Source of the DNA: Urechis unicinctus
Taxonomy: Eukaryota; Annelida; Polychaeta; Xenopneusta; Urechidae
NCBI GenBank assembly: GCA_034190875.2
Contig: CM067356.1
Span: 50,065,263-50,129,262, forward strand
Length of the DNA stretch: 64,000 bases
Reading direction: 5' to 3'
The first letter of the stretch is position 1, and each line of letters opens with the position of its first letter. The notes below the pieces were generated by a model. The model made no database searches, was not told the origin of the DNA, and saw nothing but the letters and a program-made list of their open reading frames with translations. Below are positions 41,070 to 54,571 of the stretch, piece by piece. Position numbers and translations under genes: made by a program.

Positions 41070-43209
41070 AAGTGACGTCACACCCCAATATTACCATTCC
41101 CATTACCGGTCTGTCGTGCGGTTTAGCCGGGTCAATAACAATGTACATTAAAAGAAAATGCAGAACATTAAGAGCAGTATTATGTTGTAACCGGTATATA
41201 TAGCTGTAAAACTGTAAAACTGTCCATGAATTTGGTTTGTACGAAAGTGAAAAATAACGTAAACTGTGTGGTTGTGCCAAATCGATCACATTGTCTTACA
41301 TGTCTGTTTATAGAATTTTCATCCAGTGATTGTTGATTATTTTACATTTTACGTAGTTGAGCTATTAATCGGCTGTTTGGTCTGCCCTTATGATCCCGCA
41401 ATAGTAAGTTGCAAGGTATTAGTGGTGATGTTTCCATGGAGACACAACTGCTTAGAAGGTTAATGAACAAATGTGTGTCCCAAATTATGCGCTTAACTTC
41501 CACTAACCTTTCTATGTAATTTAGCTATTCCCTGTGTCCGAAATAAATATCATTAATAATAACGATGCTGTTACATTCCATTTGCATTACGCAGTCAATT
41601 TTGGGGTGTTGCAAGTTTGATATGGGAAGCATATATCAGTTTTTGTATTATTACACTTATGTGTAAATTAGAAGTGCATATTATAAAACATTCGTCCGCC
41701 TGCCGTAAGCGGTTGCAAAACCAGCTCGGTTTGGAAGAAGTGGCTCTCTGGTTGTCAAAATGTAGGCTGATTAAAGGGCAAAATGATAATCCAACATCTG
41801 CTTTTGGGCCGCAGAGTTCGAAGTTTAAGCACGTTTCAAACTAAATATTTACTCGAACACTCATGATTTCGTTCCGCAAGTTTGGTTTATGAGCATGCGC
41901 CTGGTTCACAACGATAGTCTTTAGAACACCGAGCGCCTAGACCGTAAACGTCGTTTGCTCCCGTTGTCTGGCTTCTGAGTGTCGCGCAGCTACTTACAAT
42001 TTTAATATTTCGTGCCAACCGTTTAGCACAGGTAATCAGACATTGGGAAAGAGCGTCAGGGGTATTATTAGCCATATGCAGACCCTGTACTGCGAAGAGT
42101 TCTATAGGACTGAGCGTGTTCTGTAGGACGCCATAGACGATAATACAAACGACGCTTATGAAAGGGAAAATGATAAATTGACCAACTTTAGCGGCAAAGA
42201 ACAGGGTGGGTGGTTACCTGCCTGAAGATGTCTTTTTGCCCAATTTAACAAGTAAATGAATGTCTTTTTTGGTGTCTGTTTGTGGGCTGTGTATGCTTAT
42301 GATTGATGGCTTCAATACATCGAATACATCATCAGTCATAGTGTAAATGAAATGGATGTGATGTGCGAAGCAATGCTGGCGGGTAAGGATACCGGTTTTT
42401 TTTAAAGAAGATACTTGGTCTTCAGTAAAATATATGGAACTTCTGTTTGCGCGAGGGCTTAAATGATAATTGAAGGTGTGTCGATATTATTAAAATCTAT
42501 TAATCAAAAGATGAATCGATGTCACAAAATCGTGCTGGAATCTGTACCGTGCCATGTGTCGATGACTGCATTATGCACCCTAGATAATGTATATTTATCC
42601 AACTCGGTTAACATAAACAGACACAAAGCTGATATTGTGTGAAGCAAACCATGCAGCTTCACACGGCATGAAGTGCATGAAGTGTATTGGTGTGCAGTTA
42701 CTCTCTATAATAAAGACCACCAAATGTTAAACGAAATATATATTCACACCTTTTGTTTTTTGCAGTAGTTTTGAATTATAAAACTGCAAAGCATGCAAAA
42801 GCCATTACCATTGGAATCTAAACAAGGGCGTGGCATGCGACGCAGTACTTAATCGCGCGAGCCCTTCCACAAACCCAATGCAGTCGCAATTCGCACATCT
42901 AGTCCACTAGCTCTTGCAAACGGTAACAGTATTTGCCTGTTCAATTGCTACTAAACAATAAAAACTTATTATGCTATCACATTTAGGGCAAATTTTATTT
43001 GGTCGCCTGCGATACTACAATAGCCGTTGGAAATGTGTTCTAATGGAGCAGATTTATTCGACAATACACCCAGGGGGAATGGTATTGAAATATAATTAAA
43101 CCATGGTCGTCTATATGCGGAATAAAGCATTGGGCTCAAATCAGACGCATGGTTTTTTTTTCAATATGCCATCGTAACTCATTTCCCCCGATGCTTCGTA
43201 ATATATCAG

Positions 43210-43440
43210 ACGAGAGAGGGAAAAAGAGACAGAGAGAAAGAGCGAGATAGACACATAGTGAAATAGAGAGGACGAGAGGGAGAGAGAGAGCAGGAGAGAG
43301 TGTAAAATAGATAGGGAGTGTGAGTGAGTGTGAAAGGAAGAGAGGGAGAGTCATGGAGAGAATGAGAGAGGGAAAGAGACGCACATACCAACTGACAGAC
43401 AGAGAGACAAACAGGCAGAGTCAGACAGAGACACAGATGT
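43210..43440 (+). repeat. Purine-rich GA and CAGA tract, unit 2
   Basis: Counterpart of 13249-13379, extended by further GAGA and CAGACAGA sequence from 43337. The extra 304 bp at 43337-43640 continues into non-repetitive sequence before the shared flank ataaacacaatattc resumes. Confidence 0.9.
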
Positions 43441-43640
43441 CATAGATTCGAATCAACTCATATGATGATCTTCAGCATGTTCGCTTCTTTGCTTTCCCTT
43501 AACGAATGCTTTACCTGCTTTATACGACAAACTACATGTACGAAAATCATTCCCGTTCTAGTGCGTGGACACTGACTGCTCCATCACTTGTCGTAATCCC
43601 AAGAAGTGCCCGAGGCCCCTGATGGACATCTTTCATACAG
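43337..43640. other. 304-bp block present only in unit 2
   Basis: Unit 1 joins gtgtgaaag directly to ataaacacaat (13379-13380). Unit 2 has 304 bases between them, the first third GA- and CAGA-rich and the rest ordinary sequence. A deletion in unit 1 starting within the GA tract is the simplest explanation. Confidence 0.7.
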
Positions 43641-44425
43641 ATAAACACAATATTCGGGTTAGATTATTCGCACCGGATTCTTATGTTCTCAAAACTACGG
43701 GGGTTTCAATGAACATGGTAAGATGCTGATGCATGTAAATAATAAGTCACAGCATATAGCACCTAAATGGGGCTCAGTGGAATAGTTCAAAAGTCTTAAA
43801 AGCCACATATAAACAGCACAACGGTGTGGGATTGATGTTACAAATATTTGCTATTGGTTCCTAAAAACTAAAAGGGATGCATGTTTTACAAGAAACTGCT
43901 CAATGGAATGTTACCACGAGTAAAACCTATAGTAAATGTAAGGGACATTTAAAGGTGCACTGCTTCTCAAGAGTACCCAGTGACACTGTTCAGTCGTCGA
44001 ACTCGTCAATATATTGGTGTTTGTGCTGTTTCAAGACTACAGAAATAGAACAATCGTGGCCCGTGGTTGGCAATGGTAGACATCCTACGTTTTAGCTGTC
44101 AGCTTACTCTACACGATCTACATAAACACATTCGTTCCATTCAATGCACGCATATAAGTATATAGTATCACTACCTTTGGATAGCACGCCAGTTTTGTCC
44201 TCAACCTAATTTACAGTGTTTGTAATAAACAGTTGATTGGGGAAATCGTGGTAAAGAACATGTACACCGGTGAGTGTTTCATGCAGAACAATTATTGGGT
44301 TTGGCATCATCGCTCAATCATTATCATTTCCATTATGTTATCAAATATTGATGAGCTGGTTAAACAGCACACCTATTATGTCTATTTGTTGTGCCCCATG
44401 GTGATAAGTGAGCATTGATAACGGC

Positions 44426-44653
44426 AATTGTATATTGATTATGGATATTAAAAGGAACTACCTTAATCGGAACAGGATTTTGACCAGAATAAAGAGAAGG
44501 CTTTCTTCGGGTTAATGCCTTATCGAGGTCGAAATCCATTCTCGCTGCTCTCATGTTTACAGGCCTTGTCATCTGACCTATTAACATTTCTGCGCACAGA
44601 ACAATAAACTACAGCAAAATATGTGTTTGCTGCTATAACGACTTCATAGATTG
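44426..44653. other. 228-bp block present only in unit 2
   Basis: Absent at 14180 in unit 1. On the minus strand it contains most of a 75-codon open frame (44360-44587) with a rather protein-like composition (basic and Pro-containing), but it is not recognised and spans the block edge, so it is not called as a gene. Confidence 0.6.
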
Positions 44654-47600
44654 CGATTAAATATTAATTGAAATGAAATGAATTGTCATCGCAGCAAGCC
44701 ACTGAGGTTTAACGGATAATTACTAAAATAGACGGGGCAATAAGACCAACAGTCATAATCATTCTTACGGACCGTAGTCCCACACACCCGGCATAACCCA
44801 AGCTTTGATACAGTAACGTGCCTCGACAGCAAATACTCTCAAGTGCTTTTACCTGACAGAAATAACGTCATCACATGAGCCACAGAAAGGTTACTTGTGC
44901 TCGCTGCGGAAAAATAGATCATGATGACTCGAAATGATACGGTACAACTTGGAACACACACAAAACAACGGATTGCATTGAATATTTCATTTCCTGAGGC
45001 AAGGAAGGTAGCCGAGAGTCAGGTTCTTCCTTATCCTCATAACGCTTGTGTTCAGGCTCAACCATTCCCTGGCTTCTTAGATGTAATTCACATGGCCAGG
45101 AGTGCCCCTGGGAAGAAAACATCTAATAAAACAGCGAGGACGTCAAAGGCAATGCCGTCATCTACAACCACACAATCGTTGACCAAGCTAAGATTGTTAC
45201 ACGGTACACAAATATTGTACACTTTTAGAGACAGTATTTGTGGCAATTACAATTTAGCGCGGCATATGCTGCTTTCATAATCAGTTCGAGCTTCGTCGGT
45301 CATAGATATTAACGCGGCGTGTTAGTAAAAAACGTTGCAAAAAAGAGCCTCTTGCTATCTAAGTCTCACATAAGAATTAACACAACGATATTTCAGGCAT
45401 AGATGATTCAGCTTTTTCCACTTGTCCCTTTCATTGATTTACGCTACACAATCGATGAACTCAGCTTGTCGTGCTGTGCCGTAACATTCACTGAGCGAAA
45501 AAGATGAGTTGAAAAGTTGCACACTTTTACCAATAAACAGCCACTGAATTATGAAACAAAATTTCTGACGTGGGAGATGTATCTGAGGAATTTGCAAAAT
45601 AAAGATTCGGCTAACATTTGACATTACATCGGAACATTCGCATTTTATGTCGTTTGTCTGGTTCTATCGCTTATTGTCGATGGCATGTACATAGTTAACC
45701 CCACCCTGTTAGTGGTAGGCAGTGTTAGGTACCAGAAGCTGCAATAAAAGGCAGAGTTAGACCGATTCATATTGTTAAATTATAAAGATATTTCATCCAT
45801 TCCCTAAAAGTTTCCTGTTTTAAAGGCGCCGACATAGTCAACGATAAGTATCGGTAATTTGGGGTTCACGGTGCAACGAAAGGGCTGCAATCGAGTTAGT
45901 GAGAAGCTCGGCAAAACCGGACACAAAACAAAACTGCCTATCATGTGACTGGAGGAAAGTTCCATTGATAAATGTTAGTTTTCCGGAAGACATGTCCAGC
46001 AATCTAGCAACTGGAGAGATGGCCTTTGTATCATGTCAAGACAAATTCATGCAGGCTGAAAGCATGGCGAATGCTACTAATCACTTGGCATTTCTTTCCT
46101 CGCTTGGCATTCAATGCAAAACTGTCGTCATCACATAGTTGATAGTTTTTTTCGCACAATAACCCATCCCTTCAACCACCTTAACTGAATTGCTTCCAAT
46201 GCTTACTTGTTGTAGATGTGTAACCCTGTTGATAATAACAAATATGACATTGTGCTATAAAATACTCAATAAATCATTGCCAAGTTATTCAGTGTTTTGT
46301 GACCATAATGTCGAACCTTCAACGACATTTCTATACGTTTGAGGCTACAAACCATATTTTTTTCGAAAGGCACTTCCTTTATTCCACTAGACAAAATTTT
46401 CTGACTAAGAGACTGGTAATAGTCAATGCACTGATGGCTTCCTACAACTACATCAATTACAGAGTTAAGTAGCAATGACGCTGGAGATGAGTGAGAAGCT
46501 AGCTGCTCATTTTATGCGTCTTGCATTGCAGCAATATTGTCCACCATGATTCTATAAATCTCCATTACAAGACTTAAGATTGACCGCAGACGTATTTTTA
46601 TACGTGATATTTAAAGCCATGACCAATTGTTCACAGCCAGTAGCAATCACGATATATTAGTGAGTGCAGGAGGCTAAATCGGTGAATGAGTCCGAGTGGC
46701 AAATGATATTGTTGGCCGCCTGCTTAGACATACGTAGATTTATGAGGCGATGATTGGAACAACACAACAATAGATACATGCACTTCCGCTGGTTACTGCA
46801 AAAGGCATTGAATCCACGGCCTAAACTGCTTGATTCGATATTGTTCTCCTAAGTTCTAGGAGAAAAACCTTGGTCTGTACCTGAATCGTAGCTATGATTT
46901 GAAAGTGGATGGTCAGCTCATCAGTTTCTTATACTCGACAAGAGCCAACCCCGACCACATCAATCTTCGCGAGGTACTGAAGACTGTGATATATTCATTT
47001 CATATAGATCTTTCACCCCAGTTGCACAAACAATCTTCCATTGCCATATTGAAACGTATATTTACAGTGCTACAGCAACAGCAAATAATTTCCCTGTCGG
47101 TGCTACTTCGACGAAGTATCATTCTGTATTGAGAAGTAGTGAATACCACAGCGGCAAGTAATATTGGGCAATATGAGGCAATCCACAAACACACGAACAT
47201 GCGTAGCTTGTAATGAAGGAATATCTACAGAGATGGGTATGTCGAATGTAACCACCTTGGATGCTCAGCTAGGTACTCTTTTACAATAGTAAGTCAGGGA
47301 GAGCTAATGCACATGGTTATTTGTTGTAATAATCGCTCTGAAGGCACACCAGCCAAATCATCTCAAATATGCGTTTCATAGATGTATATGATCGTGATGA
47401 AGTTGTTAATGTCAAAAGCTGAAAATATCGATTGCCTTTCAGCAGGTCTTAGATTTGATATGATATGAACACCACTTATATCACCATTGATCTACACATA
47501 AGCCTACACCTACGCCTACTATATTATCATTAACGTATAAGAGGACTAATTGTTGTCAGTTTAAATGGTCATACGCCAAATTACTAGCCACAAATCGCAT

Positions 47601-48666
47601 AGAAATGACTTGGAGTTACGTTCCAGCGGATGCACACCAAATATCATTTCCAAAAAATTGCATAATATGGTTCAATCATAAGCACACAGTAGTCAGACTG
47701 CTATACCTACCATAGGTAATATGTCACCAAAGCCATTGAGTAGACGAGGTCAACTCCGTTTGGTTGATGCGTTCTATAAAATGGTATCGGCTTACCTTAT
47801 TATTTAGACAACGACATGTGACCAATCAACACAACATCAGCATCTATTTGGTGGGTCCATGAATATGATTCGTCCACTGTGTCCGCCTGTATATCGTTAG
47901 AGACGATCAATAGACGGCAACCTGGTTTAACGTGGGGTGTAGCTCGTGTCGGTAGAAGATGGAATTCTTGTGGTTGAGTGGAGCGGACCTAGTTAGACCA
48001 ATATCTGCTGTACTAAATTGGACCGGTTATCACCTATACGAGGGGTTGAAATGATCTGGTCGGCAGGTGATGCCTCCTCAATCGTGCGACTTGTTTTTTT
48101 TTGGCATCGTTTTTCCTTTGATGACATTCCATTTTTTATCTATCCTATAGAAGGCGACAGTTTGATGGCAATCTAAGACAATGGCAGGTTCGCGCGTGAC
48201 AGATGCCGGCGCCACGTGGATAAATTGTCAAAATGAACTTGTCGCATATTGCAGACGGATGTAATTACCAACTTGCCATATAACTAGAGCCTCTTTTTTG
48301 AGTCTAACACTCTTGATGATACGAACACCAGATTGCTAACAGGAACAGTGACAGTGGCGCTAACATGTTTATCACTTTTAAAAAAACAAATATCAAGCTT
48401 TTCCGCTGCTATCATTGCCTCGAGAGGTTTAACTACATACCCTTAAGACATCGGACAGATTATATCAATTAAAAATTAATAAACCAATCTGGCTATTAAA
48501 TAAAAGTATTTAAGCGTAGAACCACGGCTTATTTCACAGAACACAGTACTAGCACGGTTAATAACAGTGGGTTAGCACAGTTAACCTCAACGACCCACTT
48601 CAACGCAAAAAGCCCCTTTAATCTACTGCTTTATAACCTAGCCTGAATTTGTCCTGACATTTACAG

Positions 48667-48914
48667 CTTCAAAACATCGCAGACAAGCTCATGGAGCTTC
48701 AAGTACCTGTAAAGGCGCTTTGACATTTGCATGCCTGTCTATGGCTTACTTCTGGTGGCAGCAAATATCTTCAATACTTGCCTCGCCTAAAATATTATTA
48801 CGAAACATACCGGTTGCCTCAATTCAACCAATACGCGGTAACGCTCTTCAAGTTCAATCAAGAGCACATTAATACGTCAAAAGGTCAGTTGATAACAAAT
48901 GAATATGTCACAAG
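48667..48914 (+). pseudogene. Unit 2 copy of the possible exon, with early stop
   Basis: Same putative acceptor, start codon (48691) and donor as 19879-20126, but codon 11 is TGA where unit 1 has TGT. Downstream, one silent and one amino-acid change separate the copies. If the exon is real, this copy is disabled or starts further down. Confidence 0.15.
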
Positions 48915-50130
48915 GTAACCCTGACCAGGGTCATGTCCGACATGCTAATGTTCGTTTGGTCATGGCAATTTCCGGGGTGATATAACCAATCCATATTAGA
49001 AAATATCTGTTGGAGTGACACTTCTCAGAACTCCAAACATACCATGTCATCAATGGAATATCGATAGCTGTAATACGTAACGTGCCAATATTAATATTTC
49101 TCATGACAAATTTTCTGCTCAAGAGCATGACTATTCTAACAGTTAACGCGTTTAATGATATGATCAGTCATGGCGAGGTTACGAAGTATGCGCAATATGT
49201 CACTGATATCGTAGTCGAGTTTAGAATTGCACACCTATTCCTATCCTACCGAAGTCATTGGTTTTATGCATGATAAAAAAGAACATCGACAGCCCCAATT
49301 ACTCTATCATCCTATGTAACTGGGTTTCCGCTCAATGTGAACCTGAAGCCGTATCTTAAATATATCGATCAGAATCTCTACATCTTTGTTCTACTAAATT
49401 TGTTTTTATCAACAAATTTAGCTGTATGGATGACAACGCAAATGGACAAATAGATTGTTAACGATAACACAAACATCATCAGCCGCCTTATCCTGCTAAT
49501 ATTGTTAAGTGGATAGACACAGTGTTCAATATCTTATACGAAGCGATTACTATCCTGATGGTAATGATGTAGTCATTGAGTTTAGCTGGTAGTTTGTGTC
49601 CGTGCGCAAACGAACATAAGCATCTCAATCCCATCTCTGCCTTCTTGTAGTCGTCATGGTTGACAATGCTGTGTTACAGTAGCATTGGTCGGGTGTTAAC
49701 TATGGTTACAGGTAATGAAATAAACAATGACGCTTATATGATAGAAAAGTCGGCATATCTCTGAAATGCAGCAATTGCGATATACCTTACAAGTATTTCA
49801 CACTTGAAGCTTTAGTGGTGGACATATAACCTCGATTCATCATTGTCAAACTGTTGCTGAAAAGCATGTTGCTTGCGATATATTACCGTTCAGCTTGCGA
49901 GACATGTCATTGGGTGAGACATTGCCCTGTGATAGATTGCAATTTTGACACTCCTTCGTCATTATCAGATAGATTGCAGTATCCATGCAACTTATTCGAT
50001 TATAACATAAAATGCTATGAAAGCGAAATCTTTACGTATCGTTCCCATTTACTGCAGTGATAAATGAATATTTGTGCCGTTGTGAATAAGATGGAGAGTA
50101 TAGAATATCTAGACTAGCCACATGCACCCA

Positions 50131-50209
50131 AGTCAATTCATTCAGCGAGCGCGTTCTCAAGTCAGACAAAACCGAACACTGCCAAACGCGCTCGTTGAAT
50201 GAATTGACT
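50131..50209. other. Long hairpin, unit 2 version, nearly perfect
   Basis: Arms 50131-50155 and 50185-50209 are complementary over 25 positions with a single mismatch, which would be a G-U pair in RNA. The loop is 29 bases and differs from unit 1 at two positions. The stem pairs better here than in unit 1. Confidence 0.7.
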
Positions 50210-53200
50210 GGGAGACAAGCGATTTATTTGGGAAATGGACACAATCACCAACGCCGGGTGTACAATTACTATTCTTTTATAATCATTTATAATCAATCGT
50301 TTCATAGCCTTAACCAGCAGCTCCGCGATTTTCATGGCCGATTAAACGCCAAACTTTAAACTTAACGCCTATCGCCTATGCAATCAATGGAGGAGAAAAG
50401 TTTATTCATTCTACCGACAGAGGGACCGATAATATAACCATCAGTCGAGCGTTTTACATGTCTAAGTACCTTACAGTATCATAGGTTATAAGCTTAGTCC
50501 CTGTTAATGTTGTATTAGAGGTAGGGTGTGTTTTTTACATCAGAGGAAATGAGCAAAAACCCTTTGCAATATTACATAGCATTTCATTTCCACCGCTGTG
50601 TTTTTCTATTTTCAGTAATAGGATCCAAATTGTAATTCTGTGAATAATATATTTTAAGTACTGTACTGCGCAATAATGGTTACAAACATAGCATTTTCCC
50701 CTCTGTCTTTGCTCAATATGTCGTCTGCGTTGCAGCAATTCTATCAACGAGTCACAATTTGATGTAAAACTTTTAAAGGCATGTTAACCTTGTTAAGCAT
50801 TGCTCATCTAGAGTAACAATTGATCGTTCGTCTTATACCACTTGACAGCAGTATTAACCAATGCTGCTGCATTGTATTCATGGTTAGTCCCCGCCCCCCT
50901 TTTAGTGTTTCCGAGGCTTTGCTCATAAAGGACATATGGCTGACCAGGCTGCTATTCGCTTTTTCTTAAATATTTGATAAGAAGTTGCTCATTTCCACTT
51001 GTTTGATTTATTCCAATCGTTATTGAACTTATTAAATGTTCAAAAGAGTGGCAGTGATATTTATATGGCTAATTCTTTCAGAAGCTGTGAGAAGAGTTTG
51101 ACTGGTCCCAATGTTCTGTGTTTATACGGGTGATGAGTTAAAATTATGCGGTAATCTTTACTGTTGGACTAGCTAGCTAGAACTGACCTTCTATTGATCA
51201 CAAGAGAAGTAGACAGGCTTAAAACTGAAAAATAGGCTCATTTTGAGCACAATGTTTGAGGTGAAGGATCAATAGTGCGTGGTTTGTTGCCATGGTTAAC
51301 AACAATTCACGGTGTGCTCTTAGCCTTGCGACATCACAATAGCGCGAGGACAGTTTATATTTATGAACGGTATTTAAATTTACGCAATGACACTCGACAA
51401 TTTGGTCTTAGCATGAGGGCACAAATCATTCATGAGGGGAGCAACGAAATATCGGCTATTTGTTGCTTTGCATAGCTTGATAGTCTGTTTATTTCGTATT
51501 AAGGGTTATTTGAAGGGAGGCCCATTGATTTCGCATAGTAAACAGCCTAATCCAGTCGCCATTCCAAAGTCAACAGCAATACCCATTGTATGTATAACAA
51601 CATAAGAAATCATTTGGTCTTGAATCTAGCAAATGTAAGATAATAGGACATTCAATTAGATCAAACACACGGTTCGTACGAGCCCAACGACCAATGTGAA
51701 TCAATGCAAAACCCTTACGTGCTTCATGCGCAGGAAAAGACAAGTGTACAGTCGCAGGTTGTAAATGAATGAATTTAATCGAAGATAAATGAGCAACGTG
51801 TGCGGAGGATAAACGTCGAATGCCATCAAAGTAATCTGTATAAGTCACTGGGTTTTATGACGAGTCGTCGAATTTGAAATAAGCAATTTATTTCATGTCC
51901 ATCTGGTATTTTGTTGTACGAGTTGCAACAGTGCTGTGCTTACAAGGACCTATATTTCTGCCTTTTCAACAATCTATCGTTGAGAAAAAAAAGCCGGATC
52001 GTCGTCTGAATTATATCTTTGATTATATCTTTGAACGAATCGGTCGATGTCAACATGTTTCAATTACTTGTTTGACATTAAGATCTGATAAGCATCCTAC
52101 TCTGATTTGAATGAACTTATTTCAGAAATACGTATTTTGCAATACAATTATTCACAACCATGATCTAGGCACAGCAGCCAAGATGTCATCCTTCTGTGTA
52201 TAGTGCAAGAGTGATTACAAATGCAAACCATTAGAAAACACGTTAGAAACCCCAAGCAAGTTAATCTTGCTCGCACATATATGTCACAAATTACGACACA
52301 TGTAGCAGCAGCTCGGGATTACCTAGCTGTAAAACTTAATCCAATATTTCTGAGGTTGAGATGGCAGGATGGCAGTGAATTTAGGTAATCAGTATATTTT
52401 GCATTTATCTGGATTAGGATGGCACAGTGTGAGTTTATCATTGATTGATAGAAAACAACTACCAGAACTAACAGTCAATGCAAAGAGCTTAAACAGTTAT
52501 AAATCGTAAAACATCTGTTAATGTCAAGCTAAACACATTTGTGGATAAAACAATGTTTCCCGGATGCCAATCAATGCCACATAACATGATGACTATTCTA
52601 TACTGGACAATCTATTTTTTGGGGCAGTGATTAATGTGGGGTCGTTGATATCGCACTCGGTTCCTATTTGCTTAATAGATGTGAAAAGATGCCACGGTTA
52701 TGGACGTCACCCGCTCCTATCATAACGTGACCAGTTGCCGGATTGACAAGGTATAATAGTGTGCGCAAACATATGTAACGCTGTTTAGACTCTAAAGCAG
52801 TCAAAGGGGCGCTAAAAGCTGCTCGAGCAGCGTTGGGGGAATGATGCACTACTCAGTTTAATGACATTTGTCAAGCATTACACAAGAGAGGAATCACTAT
52901 GGTGACCGTCATCGCATGAGACATACATGATTGCTGGCACTATATTCCGTTGGTTCATTTATCGTTGATATTGTATTTCATTTGGCAATTAACACAATAT
53001 TCATAATTGAGTATATAGTGACAAGTCTCTTACCCACCCATGCAAATCAAAGTTCACTATGATTCAAAAAATGCGTTTTCTGGAATCGCATTGCCAGCAA
53101 CAAAACAATTTATTGAAGCGAATGTTCATTTTTAGTCATATATTTGTATATTTGTGGCTGCAATGCATTAATCAGTTGCTAACTCGATAAATCGATAAAC

Positions 53201-54301
53201 CCAATCTGGCTGCGATTAATTGAAATCTACGCCTGGAAAATATCCGGAATAGATTTAGAATTATAAGAGTTAAACTTGGAATTAATTACATTGTAGCTCT
53301 TAAGATAAGGATTCAACAGAAATAACTTAATCGTATGGTTGATCTGGTGATAAAATGTTCAGTGGCATGGGCTATTTGATTATAAATACTAGCAATGCCA
53401 CTTGAACATATATTTGGGATGCTCGGAACGCACATATCGTCCATTAAAGGAATGTCTTTACAGGGTTCTGGTTATATATGAGCATCGTAACCGAGATATC
53501 TCAATGAATAATTTGCAACAGCATTACAAGACAGTCATATTTATGCATACAGGAAATATTTGGCGACGGACATATCTCATTTCCCTGCAATCGTATTTCG
53601 ATCATGCAAAACATTCTAAGTACGTTTAAGAGCACATAATCATAACAAGACGTTAGAAGACTCTTTGAATAGCAATTTGCAAGATGAATTCCATCGCGCT
53701 ACTAATAACTATGCGATCTCTTCCTGTCACGAGGATGATAAAATACCATACACGACAGGAGCTCATTATCTCTTCTTTATTCTGATCAGTCGCCATTGCA
53801 TTTATGAGGAAGTTTGGTTTGGAGGCGGGGGATGGGGAGAAGATATTGGAGGTATGAATAAGCAGATGGTTCTAGTGCATTAGACTTGTGCCCAACCTTG
53901 TAATCTAGCAGCTCAAATAATATTTAATTAGCGTCATTTGATGTTAATGTCAAGAAAAGCCATAAAAGTGCCTTTCAACTCTTACACGGAGCGACCTTGC
54001 TGTATACTTAAAGTCGACTGCGATTGAGTTACTTGTAAATTAGTAATGCTTAATCACTAGGGTTCGTAGCTGCTGGGTGTTCACAACTTCTGCCGTGGAC
54101 GGCTGCACAGCAGTATTAAAAATGGTGGATCTGGTGCATCACCCCTTATGTATACTACACGTTAAATTATGGCTTATATAGGATTTCGAGTTTTGCTCCC
54201 TGCTCACTTTTGGCGATTTTCACTGGAGAGAAAGGCGGGACGGGTCCGGCCCCAACCGGTCCGACTCTGTCACGTTAGTTTGCCCGTAAATTAACGTGAT
54301 C

Positions 54302-54571
54302 TTAGGCCAAATGTCTATGCCGTTCGCGGCTATTCACCGCTTTGAGTTCAAACGGAGAATATGACACCTTGTTAACAAGCTGACCATATATCTTTTGACC
54401 TTCACTGCGCAGCATGTTCATACCATGGCAGAACTGCTTCTTTGTGAACAGAGACTCCATGTACTGTGCGTGGCGTATGTGCCTCGTCACCTCAAACTTC
54501 TTCACCCTTTTTGACTTTCCAATCTCACCTCTTTCAGCCATCAGAATATATATACTGTGGGCCTTGTGGAG
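54302..54571 (-). pseudogene. Polinton-type DNA polymerase B, C-terminal remnant
   Basis: The minus-strand frame is open for about 90 codons. It shows the pattern I associate with the extreme C-terminus of protein-primed family B polymerases of Polintons and relatives: a Lys/Gly-rich KSKRVKK segment, a TRHIRHAQY segment, then HGMNMLRSEG, then VNKVSYSPF. The expected continuation (a DTLAYGH-like end) is lost to small indels after the SPF motif and the frame ends in another phase. Upstream of 54571 there is a stop, so no catalytic palm motifs are present. This rests on family memory, not a search. Confidence 0.5.
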
